From positions 19,570,691-19,634,690 of the forward strand of contig NC_092026.1 of NCBI RefSeq assembly GCF_042242105.1: DNA of 64,000 nt, read 5' to 3'. Origin of the DNA: Pempheris klunzingeri (taxonomy: Eukaryota > Chordata > Actinopteri > Acropomatiformes > Pempheridae). A model generated the notes under the pieces. That model saw nothing but the letters and a program-made list of their open reading frames with translations. It did no database searches and was not told the origin of the DNA. This document shows positions 50,101-62,100 of this stretch, piece after piece (the stretch's first letter is position 1; each line of letters opens with the position of its first letter). The translations under genes were made by a program, and so were the position numbers.

Positions 50101-53100
50101 ACTAAGTGGATTCAATACCAGATTCAAATTCAATGAAATTCCATTGCACAACATCAGTGGTAACTTCTAAACAAATAGTTCCATCTCCTGTAATGTTTTC
50201 ATTGAATGATCTTGGAAATCATTGAAATTTTGATGGTTTTTAATGCAACCACACATATCCTACAGGGGTGTAAATAGAATAGATACAAGTCATTTAAATA
50301 AGTAAATAACACAGGCACAAATACAAATCTCCCTGCTCAGCTGTACCTGATGCTGGTCACACTGGTGCTGGCTACAGTGGGGCTGGGAACGCGAGTTACA
50401 TTAGTGTAGACACCCAGAGGTTGTGACGATGTGGCAGGATCACTTAAAAGTAGAGAAAAGGAGGTACAGGTGGAAAAAACTGTGCAAGGCAAAGAAAAAT
50501 ACAGTCACTGTAAAGAAAGGCATACAAGAAAGATATGGACGGAAAGGTCTGAAGATGCAGCAAAGAGAAGGAAAGAATAGGAGAGGAAAACAGGAAAGCA
50601 ACAGGAGGCAAAATACAGCTATTCAAACAAAATCCAAGATTTACCTCGAAGCATTGACCACCTCCTTGTTGGTGACAGGTTGTGTGTGTGAGCGATCCTG
50701 AACTCTTCTCAGACGCCTTTCCACTGCAGCATTTCGAGAGCGCGGTTTGGGAACTCCTCCATCTGATGTCCTTTCCAGCTCCTAGAAGAATATGTCAGAA
50801 AAACATCAGTAACTTGGTGTAATAAAGTTGTTATATTTGAAAACAAGAAATCTATAATCTACTTGAATGTCCCAGTTAACATCCAGAATTACACATCAAC
50901 ATCAGTGTCCACTGAACAAAGCTGCACCTTTTGGTTTTGGCTTTAAGGATTATGAGTATAAAACATTTCTATTCAAAAATATACAGTATTAATCATCTAC
51001 CCTTATTAATCAAATGTACATAAAGAGGGGAGTGTACCCTGAAGAGAGACCTCTTGGCAGCCACACTCATCTTGGCTCTATCATCCAGTTTTTCTTCATC
51101 TAATTAAAATAGAAAAAGAATGTTACATGGCATCAACTGTATTTAAACTTGTGGAAAAAAATCACTTAAGTATCCTTGATATGAATCATATATGCAACAG
51201 AAAGAACTTACCTTCAACATCCTGCAGCTGTGAGGGGCTTAGGCGAGACCTGCAGAAAACATTAATATATGTCAAGCATCAGTGTTTAGACCACAAGTTT
51301 GAATATGAGGACCCATTGGATACTATCATGATCTGCCATCTAATTCAGTGTGCTGTTCACTGTAAATAAAATGATTCTCAAGAATTCCTGCAGATCGTTG
51401 CAGAGAGCCCCTCCTGTACCTATCTGACTCCAGCCGCTCTGCAGAGGTGATGGGCTGGGTCCTAAACCTCTCCGACATGCGACTGTCTCCTGGAGTGATG
51501 TACCGTCGAGGCCTCCGGGCACCCCTGTCCCGATCACTGCCGCTAGCCGGATCTACCTCCATTGCTGACAGATCTACTTTAGTGGTCTCACTTTTCAAGC
51601 AATGGAAAATTTAGAAAGGTAGACGGGAACAACAAAAAGGAAAAGTAGAAGTAAGAAAACTATCAAAGATGTTTGTTTTTTATGTTTTAGTACACTAGCA
51701 GTTTACCAGAAACTGCTCTTGAGTTAGAAGAACAGGGTCTCACACGTTGACATTGGTGCACACACTGAGCACAATGTAACTACAACCTAACTGTGAAGAG
51801 CCATTACCCAAAGTTAACATGCAGCAGCAGACAACTTCCAAAGGATAACTTGCAAAAACAGATGCTAACTTGCACAAGTGAGTTAAGCTCTTAAAAACGA
51901 ACAAACAACAACAAACTACAATAAATACGATAATGGTAGATGCCATGACGATACACCTTGACACAGTTCATGCCACAGAATGCCATTCTTTTGGATCACT
52001 GAATAATATATTTGCAACAGCTCACTAATGCAGAGTTAGACAGTTATTTAGCGGTGCAACACAGAGCCCATGCCAGTGAACCTACAACTCAGGTTTCCGG
52101 TTGGCATTCTCCAGATAAGAGTGTCGCAGTTGTGCTACTGAGACCCTGGTGTCCAGAGTGCCCATCTCCCCGTTATCCATCTCTGATGGGGGGACAGCCC
52201 TCGATGTCTCTCTGCTGGCCGCTGCCCTCTCCATACGGTACTTGGCAGAATGCTGGCTTACACCTATATCTGACATGGAGCGGGTTCGTACCTTGGGTTT
52301 GGGCCCTCCACCGATCTCCATGCCTCTTTGTTTGGCCTGAGGCAAGCAGGAGCCCTGCTGGAGGTAGACAGCTGTGTCAAACCTCTGGTGCACTGATGGA
52401 TCCTGCTGCTGCTGCTTCCTCTGAGCCTCAAAGTCTTCATCTTGCTGTGGCTCTTGTTGCTTTCTTTGGGAGTCTTGCAGCTGACTTGGAGGCTCTTGTT
52501 TTTGGAGCTCATACTCCTGCTGTCTTTGAGACTGCTGTTGTCTTAGAGGCTCTTGTGGCTGTCTCGCGCGTTCGTATCGATGTTGCCTCTGAGGATCTTG
52601 CTGTTGAATTTGAACAACATGCTGTCTCTTTATGGGCTCGTGCTGTTGTTGCATTGGGGGGTCTTGCTCCTGAATTTCAGGCTCTTGATGGTTCATGGGC
52701 TCTGAAGACTGATGCTGCCTGGGTTGCTGGCGTACGGAGGAATGGGAAGGCTGCAGAGACCTAAACACTCTCTCCTCTTGCCTGTCATGGATAGAGAGAT
52801 GCTCTCTTCCTCTTTCTCTGATTCTCTCAACATTTCTCTCCCTTCCCCTCTCCCTCGGTCTGTCTCGATCCCAGTCTTCCTCGCCTCGGTTCATCCTCCT
52901 CCATTCTGGGCTGTAATTCTGGCAGTCCATGTCATCTTGCCGACCCCTTTGAGTATCATCGACACTCTTTTCCCTTCGACGGATCTCTGAGGGCAGCACA
53001 GCTTTCCTGCTCTTAAGCAGGCCTTCTGTATGGGCCTCTTCTTTCAGAGCCTGCCTGGCCTCCAATCTTGCCTCTCGGTGGGTGGCATAGATTTGGTCGG

Positions 53101-56100
53101 CACTCACTCTCCTTCGTGGTTGAACCTCAGGAGGTCCAGGAAGTTTGGCAGTTGCCACTGGGGCAGGGGTGGCCAAATAGTGCTGAGAGTCCACAGCAGG
53201 GCCAGAGTGTTGGTACTCAGGAGCGGAGGGAGGGTAGGCTGTTTGGCCATGGGCAGGATGGTGGCCTGGGCTGGGGTGGGGCTGGGGAACAGTCCTTTGG
53301 TGGGTGGGTTCTTGATGCTGTGGTGTATACTGAGCAGTGCTCCCGTGTGCATGGTGTCTGTTAGCCTGGTGCCTGTCTGGACTCCAGTCAGGGGGCCTCT
53401 GGGCATTTTCATCTCTGGACAATCGTTCCCTTACTCGGATTCTTGGGGAAAGGAACGGATAAGGGACACTGAGATTCCAGTTCAGTTCGAACTCAAAAGT
53501 CCACTCAAACAAGAGGTCATCTAAAGGGCCTATACCAAACTTTTTTTCCATGGGACACGACGAAATGATAAAATAAATCCGATACAATTTAAAATCCAAC
53601 TACATATTTTGAGTGGTGTACCAAAGCAATGATTGCCTACTTGCCTAGGTAGATAGTAGGACAGACAAACCTAACGCCCTAGTATTAACCTAGTAAATGA
53701 CTGACTGATTTTAACTTTGCACACACTTTATTAAATTCCCACTAAAAACAATGACTCCAGAATATCATGAATAGCATCAATGATGCGTGAGCTCAGCGCA
53801 TATTGTGAAACACATTGCACTAAAGCAGGGGTGTCCAAACTACGGCCCATGGGCCAACTGTGGCCCTTCTTAGTCTCATCGCTAGGGGGAGTAACTGTCT
53901 TGAACGAGGCAGCTTCTCTATAAAATGAGTAATAGAAAAAGAAATTTGTGTGTGACCCAAAATGGCAGAATTAAGGAAACGTAAGAGAGCAAGTGAGTGT
54001 AGAAAGTTTCAGACGTGGTGTGCGATGAGAGCACAGCTAATAACTAATGAAGATCACTTTTGCATTACGGAGGAGCTGCTTGATGTTAGCAGTCTAAAGA
54101 GCACCACGACGGGTGAGGATGTTTTTGAAGCTGTGCCAGATGCAGTTGGCATGATGGGAGTTAAATGGGACGAGCTGTGTGGAGGTACGACGGATGGGGC
54201 TCCAGCTGGGACAGGCGAACGCAAAGGAAAAAAGGAAACTACGGTGTCCACCGAGGGGCAAGAAAGTGGAGGTAAGACTGTTAATTCGAGCACCAGGGCT
54301 CGAGCACAGACTATTTCAAGCTTCCCTCTCTGGTGCTGGGGGGGGGGGGGGGGGGGGGGCGATATACATCACCTCTAGTGGATTAAAGTTAGCAATATAG
54401 CTCACTTCTAGTGAGTGGCCCAGCCCTTTGTGTGTTTTTCTGTATGTGGCCCTCAGTGAAAAAAGTTTGGACACCCCTGCACTAAAGGTTATGACATGAG
54501 ACTATCATGGAGCAAACTTGAGCTCCCAAAACATGCACCAGAATTGCAGCAAGGTCAAGTAGCAGCATGTCCTGGGTTTAAATTTGGGTCTCAGTTCAAA
54601 CAACTCTCTTTCTCTCTCTGGTGTCCTCGTGTCAAAAAAAGTAAGCCAAACTATTTTCATCTACAACCTTCTGACCCCTGGTAGCCAAAGGTTGCGCTAA
54701 TCTCATTGTAGACCACTAAGCCAGACATAATTGATGGGCCTCTGCTTTATCTGACACGGCATGAAGGACTTCTACAGTGCTTGTGCTACATGAGAACACA
54801 CTAATACTAACTAGCATAAGCAGCTGGTAAGACCTCAAAGATAGTAGGTGCTAGCAGCATACATTGGACATTTACACACACTAAAGATTTATATTTATAT
54901 ATTTATCAGAATGCTTTCTCTCGAGACATACAAGAGGCATACATACAAGAGAAGATGTTGTGTATGTGAATGTTCAATTAAATCAAAACTAGACTAACAC
55001 TCTCTAGAGAGGTTTGTCTGACCAAGTAAGCCATGCCTTTATGAATTTCACCTGTCCATGCAGCTCAAAGGCTGGCCATGAGCCTTCATCCTTTCATGGC
55101 TACCAGCAAGCCAGCTATGTCACATATCTGGGCTACTGTCTGCTCCAGAAATACATGTATATCCAAGGACCTAAAAACCTTAATGACAGATCCTCTAGAA
55201 CCACTCAGGTTACATCAAAGATTTCTGGTAATCTGTTTTTTTTTTAATCCTCTCAGCACATAAATATATCAGGTGATTAAAAAAACTTCATGCAAGCTCT
55301 GAAGGGGATGGATGGGGGTTACATGTCTTATGCAACAACATTGTCAAAATCACTAACAGGGTAAAAGACACAGATGTAATTTCATATGGGTTAACAGGCC
55401 AGAATCGGAGGAGGTGTGTGTGAGTGCAACCTCAGCTGACAAGTGCTGAGTCAGTGGGTCTGCAACTAACTGGGTCAGGGCTTCCAGCTGACTCATGCTG
55501 TCACCCCATCAACTCCAGTTCACTAACACCACTCAACTGCTCATGAAACCCAGGCCACACACAGCCACGCTAATTTAACAAGGATGTCGGCACAGAAAAT
55601 TGTATTGTGCTGAAAAAGGTTTGTTTTACAGAGTTCTGGGTATGTTTACAGAACATGATCCGACTTGTGTTTCTTGGAACTGTGCTCATGTGATTTCAGT
55701 GCAAGGTCTTTTAGGGACAAAGTCTTGAGTTAGGAGAGGCTATTCCTCTCATTTTAGCAATGGATGTTATAAGCTGACGAAAAGGACAACTGGTGTCTCC
55801 GCCTAATATTTAGTGCAACAAGATCAAACAAGAAAATACTCAGTTTGATACCCAGTTGGGCAGTAGAGGGGATGAATTCTTTATTATGCCACTATTAATG
55901 AAATGGAGGCCAAATCAGTTTGCTATTGTGACACTGTTTCTTTCAACTGTTTGATAAGATGATGGCAAAAAAGAAAAGTGAGTTTTAAAAATGCTGCTCA
56001 AGAAAAACAGGTGACAGTCTGTGTATGTCCTCAGGAAATCTTTAGGTGAATAAATGTTAAGTTGTAAGGCTAAGTTAGGTGATGAAAGTTGAAAGTCAGT

Positions 56101-59100
56101 TAAAAAATTAAAATCCACAAACTAGAAACACTTGTTAAATGGAAGACCACAACACCAGTTATTAAGGGAAGTATTACTCAGGGAAATAGAGTATTGCACT
56201 GTTATAAAGAACCTTGAATGAGTTAGCTGCATGTCCACCGAGGACATGTTCCTAAAGTGCTGGCTTACTATCTTGTTATTTTCCTTTGTTTTGTGTTACC
56301 AACAGTTATTATTACGAAGTATCTGCAAATTTCAGAATACAGAACATTTATAGATTTATAGAACAACTTTTTAAGACCTATAACAATGCTTTGAAGACAT
56401 ATCTAATGACTTTCATAACTTTAAGGACCCTTGCATATAATGTGAAAGACACGTGTGCAAGACAAAGAGCACTTTAGCACATTTTTCAGTAGTTACATGA
56501 ATATACTGTAGAATGAATCAGCACTTCCCTGATCATCAATTGAATGCTGCCAGCTGAGATACATGTACCCGGTGGACTACAGGGCTTTGTAAGGTCTTCA
56601 CACTGATGGCATCCTGAGGCAGACAGTACCTGGAAGGCCAGCTGGAGACCGTCTGAGTGTCACTCTCTGAGTCTGTGTTGAGAGACCAGTCGCTCTTTGA
56701 CAGGGCGGCCAGGCTACAGGATGATGTGGTGACAGTGTCAAACCCTGAGGGAAACTTCTGACCATTCTTTAAAAGATCAGAGCTGCACTCATCTGCTGAA
56801 CCATAATCAACAACATTTTCAGATGTTGTAGATGTTGATCAGTTTGATTATTGCTTAGAGGATCAGGTCGAAATTTCCTGTGTGTGTCCCTTTGCACATG
56901 TTGATCAAAAGTTTGTCATCAAAGTGCAGCTATTTTCAGATGTTGCAGAACTATTTTTTGCTGATGCCACTCCTTTATCATTTATAGCTTTTGGTTCATA
57001 GCGCTGTGTGCTACTTGTCTCGGCTTCAACGTCATCAAATCCTTTGTCATTGACTTTACTTGACACATATTACAGCTCTCATGCCTTTTGTCGCAACATA
57101 TTCAAGTTTATAATAGAAAGTGACAAGCTCTTCGCTGATGAACCAAGCTACTGTTAAATCAGGGTTACCTCTCGGGGCAAGCAGGGAAATCATATCCCCT
57201 CCAAAAACCAACCCTGCAATCTACCCTGCTGCCCTACAACCTTTGCCTGATGAGCTCCCCAGAGCACCTTTCTATGTGAAACTGAAGCAGGGCAAGCGTG
57301 ACAGAGCTGGACCCACCAGCGAGAAGGATCCTTGTACTGGTACAGTGGTAAAATCAGCAGGCTAGCTAGCTCAGCAGCCAGTGGACAGCCTGGCCTGCTC
57401 AGTTTCTCTTTGAGAGTTTTTACCTACTTGAATTTCTGCATGAAAAAAAATCTGGTAGAGTTTCAAGTCTAGCAATTAATAATTTGGTCACAAACAAGAT
57501 GTATCGCATGCACCTGAAAGAAGTTTCTAACAGCCAGTAAGGCAAGCAGGAGTCATTTAAACTCCCTGGGCCTGCATGTAGTCTAAAAATACATTGTAGA
57601 TGTCAGACTTTTCATGGTAAGATCCATGGGCAGCAATACTCAGAGATGAATTTAATGGTCTGTGATAACGATCTAGGCCATTTTGGAGCTACTGTTATGC
57701 TTGAATAAAAGTGTGTGCATAGAGTGAAATTAAAGTTAAAATTGGAGAATCCAAGTGGTGACAAAGATGTGGTAGATGTGTGTGCACTTAAAATGGTAAA
57801 TGCAATGTTTTTGCAGGACGTAATACTCAAAATCAGGTATGCAAGTTTAATTTCTTTAGATTATTCAAGTCCTATCATGTCTTGAGTTATCCACTGTATC
57901 AGACCTACGTCTTGGAGTGGTCAGTCTTACTTCATGTATCTTCTAAATCTTATACCTGGGTTTGTATAAACTCACCCCTGCCTGTTGAGGATGCTCTGGG
58001 CCTGCTGCTCTATGAATAAATCCCCAGGTGAGATGCCGTAACGAGTGGAAGGCAGGGAGGCCCGGCGGGCGGTGCGAGGTGAACTGGGCACCGCTGCAAT
58101 GCTGTAATCCCTGCTGGAGGCGGGGCTCGGCTCCTGGTGGGTGGCGTCCTGGTGGTGGTGGGGGTGCTGCTGCTGTTGGGGCTGGGGCGGGTGCTGCTCC
58201 TGGGTTCTGGCTCTAGAAGTGACTGAGCGCTCTTGAGCCCCACCGCGCCGGTAGTTCTCTATGTTCATCACTCTTTCCCGCTCCGAGAAACCTCTGGGTC
58301 TTTCATGTGTTGGAGGAGGAGCTTGGTTTGAGTGGGCGGGGCTGGAGGTGGAAACAGATGCAGGATCTGGCTGAGTCCTCATGTAAACCCTGCCCACTCC
58401 AGAGCGATATGGTACCCTGGGCTCCCGTCCTTGTTCTTCTACTTCCTGTCTGTTTCTGTCTCGCCTGGCAGACGTCTGCTGGTCAGAGGTGTCTGGATCA
58501 CGCCGAGAGCGGTAGCGTGGTGTGTAATCAATGTCCGCCTCCTGATCCAAGAGGATGCCATAACGCTCTGACAGCTGGCGGCGGCGCTCAGCTTTGTAGC
58601 GAGCGATACGTTCAGCCTTAGAACTGAGGCTGGTGGGGTCTGTGGGGCCAGATGTGGGTGTAGAGGAGGTGGATACCGTTACTGGGTCAACATAAACCAA
58701 CACTGGCTCTGGACGACCGCTGCCCACACCACCTCTGACCTGAGATGATCTGTCTACAGATGAAGGCTGCTTTTGGGGTGCCTCCAGCTCCTCACGACTG
58801 TAGCGCCTCACTATGGTAAATAATAATAAAAAAAAAAACTCCATTACTTATTGACAACCTTCACAAAGAGGAATTACGCCCCATTCATGTCATGTGGGAG
58901 TTACTGTAATTATCAGGTTCTGACTTGTAATACAGTTCATGTCAACCTCTAACTAACAATTACAACTGGACATATTTTTCAGAAGGCTCAGCTATATCTT
59001 CCAGAATTTAAAGTACTTCTGATCTGATATATCAGACTTGGTGATAAATAATGTGGAAATGCTTTAAAAAGGAAATAAATATGGATGGCTCGTGCCAGCT

Positions 59101-62100
59101 GAAGAGCAGAATTTAAGATAACTAATTGAATGGATGAAGTGCAATTGACATAGTACTTTTTAAATCTCACATAATTAACTCTCTAATGACTCGCCACCTT
59201 CCATCCCACATGACACAAATGTGGTATTTTTCTAACACATCACAAATATTCCTGTCGATTACTGAATTCACTTCTTGCAAAATGCAACAACATGCGACAC
59301 TGCTCAGAATGGTTTGCATTTTATTTTCACTGACACAGTGAGATTCATTAAACCATCAGTACAGCTGCCCAGTATAACCACAAATATCAGCTACTGGTCA
59401 CTGTGCAGCTCCACTGGAGGTACCAGAAGTACTTAATCACAACACTGTAAATCACATGGCTTACAAATAGTGAATGGCATACGTGTGTTAATGGTTCTTT
59501 TTCAAATTCATTAGTGTCATATATTGTCATCATACATTTTTGCAGTGCATTGTACCATGCTTACCCATCACACATGGCTCACAGGGGTCTGAAGCGCGGG
59601 TGTACCGCGGTTGATCCTCCTCCAGCATTCTGTTGGCTACCAAACCGCCTGGCACCAGTGCAGGTGGAGCATCACCTTCAATCCCCTCCAGGCGTCGCGC
59701 TATCCTGTCCTTCCTGTCAGAGGCCAAGCGCAGACGGTAAAGGTGAACGCCTGTTGAGCTGAGTTAGTCTTTATGAAATTAGACATATTTTTGTGGAAAT
59801 ACATTGTAGTGAAAATACCTATTCATTCTCAGATCCTTTGTGACAGTTGTTTCGAAGTATTTCTTCAACTCTGAAACTGAACATTAGAACAGAAGATATA
59901 AATATTCAGTATCATAAAAATGCCAAAAGTAACAAACAATTTGTTTCATTCTGAGTCTTCGTGTGGGGTTAGAACCAATGCACACCCTTGGGAAGGGCAG
60001 CCAGAAGTTTGGCATCTGTATCTGAAACACTCTTGACCAAGTTGGTCTTGTCATCCAAGGAGAAGTCACTCTGAAAACTGAAAGAGAAGACAGAGTCAGA
60101 AACCTGATGGACAAACAAGAAGAAACGTATTACATCCTGAATGCCTACTGAACGCAAAGACATGTGTAATCTGAGCAGTTGATTAGGATTTCTTCCTTCT
60201 TTATAGGAGCAGGTGATTTATTATAATTTAATCAGTATTATTAAATGGCTTTGTCGAATCAATTGGTCAATTTAAGCATCTTATGGTCTGTTGTTCCTGT
60301 ATAGCAGACCATTGCTATGGATGCAGTTCTGATAGTGGAAGCAATAAAATAGATTTTAAATCGCTGAACCTTTTTAATCAAAATTTTGTGTTATTGTTTT
60401 TAAGAGGCATATAGTTCTCAAATTGAAATTCTTTAATTATCATTTCCTCTTAATTCCTTACACATCAATTATGAGCGCACATGAAGCTCTTGGAGCAAAA
60501 GTTAAGGCAAGTTTGAACCTCATTATTTTGATTTTTTATCTTTAAAATCAGATTTTACCTATCAAATCTTTATTTATAGGTCTGGATAAATCTTATTCAA
60601 AAATATACATAGTTAAACAGGGGAATTTTGTCTTACATTGTTTTGTAGTGAAGTGAAGCTATTTTGCTTACTAAAGCATTAATGCTGAACAACCAGAGGA
60701 AACGCTGTAAACTAATGCTAAAGGGGGCTTTGTGCAAAGTGCTCCTGAAGGAGGTATTATGGCTCTAATGCCATGTGAACAAAAAAGTGTCTGAGGATAA
60801 GCTGTTCCAGGCGTCTCCAGCTTTTAATGCTTACTGCGCATGATAAGATAAAGTGCTCTGCTGCTGTAAACCCATATCCTTACATATCCCTATCTTGATG
60901 ACAAGGCAAAAAAGACACAAATGTACATGCTCTTGGAAAACAGAAGATGTAATTTCTGTGGCTGCTCTTTTTGCCTTTAAACCAGAATATATAAAACTGG
61001 TGTTCCTTGTGACATTCAGTAGGGGTAGTTCAGTATTTGACCGATGTCTACGGGTGATGGTTGCAAAAAAAAAACCTCACCTTAAGGCTTCTGTTGGCAG
61101 CGAGGTTGAGCTGCAAAGTTTGGTGGGAGCTTTGGATCCAAATCCTAGAAAGAGGAACAAGACTCAGTCAAACTTAAATAACAAAAAAATCTATACTCTA
61201 CCATTCAGGTCAACACTGAGCATCTTAGTGGGGGCATTGGGAGTATGGAGCATGTTATCTTTGTCGCCATTTTTGGCATTTGGATCTAAAAAGACTCATA
61301 TTATGTTGTCATTTCACTGAGACTCTTGATTTAGCAGAGTCCTGCTCCAGCTAAAAATGTAGGATTGCCCAGGAAAAAAAAACTAACCTGGCTCAATTTT
61401 GGCTATGACACAATGTCATGCCATTTATTCAAGGTTCCATTAGCATTCAAATGCAATGAAATGCATGTGCCTTGGTTCTCACAGTGCTTTAAACTTAGAA
61501 ATAAATAAAGAAATAAAACATGAGGAAATAACAAGATCAATAAATATGAAATCCCAGAAAATCTCCCAAACCAATAAATAATAAAGCTGTAAGGTGCCTA
61601 ACATTCACAATTCTCACTGCCTGGGGTATGGCACAGTATTGTCCAATCAATTACTCCCAAACTGTCAAAAAAGAATATAAAATGACTGTTGTCAGAAATG
61701 TAAAATCATGTCTAATAGTATCATAAACTGTGGTGCAGTGCTTTGGCGTCAGATAAGCCTTGGATGGATGTGATACAGAAACTGGACCTCCTGAATCTTA
61801 TTTTATTGTCTTTTCGGCATCTGAGGGAACACGTCCTCACAGGAACAACTCTAACGACCCCTTGAAAGTACATTTTAAAGGTTGTTTGTGTAAATATCTA
61901 TTATTTTATCATAATTATCATTAATGCACTACAACCACTGTATTCACCGTACTCACTGTAATCATATCAACTCAACTTTTTTGTCATGTTACCACTCCTC
62001 TAAGAAACTGTACTGTATTGTATTAAAACATGCAATGCTGGTAAAAGACACAATAAATGGTTGATATGCAACCGAAAATAACTAAAAGAAGTCACGTTCT

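Larger units (their letters stand above)
53442..56629. other. svil intron 7
   Basis: Large intron containing the hAT remnant 53826-54479. No further svil exon recognised in the rest. Confidence 0.6.

Noticed and set aside
52012-52764. Long plus-strand open frame of 250 codons
   Set aside because: It is the antisense shadow of svil exon 8, whose biased Gln codons leave the opposite strand free of stops.
57120-57365. 81-codon plus-strand frame with ordinary-looking codons, and a GTAACC donor on the minus strand
   Set aside because: No homology recognised, no partner exons, and the minus strand has stops in most frames; not enough to call an exon.
61350-61420. Possible tiny exon ending AKIEPG upstream of candidate exon 2b
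   Set aside because: A TGA lies just upstream, so the exon could be only about 15 bases; too little evidence.
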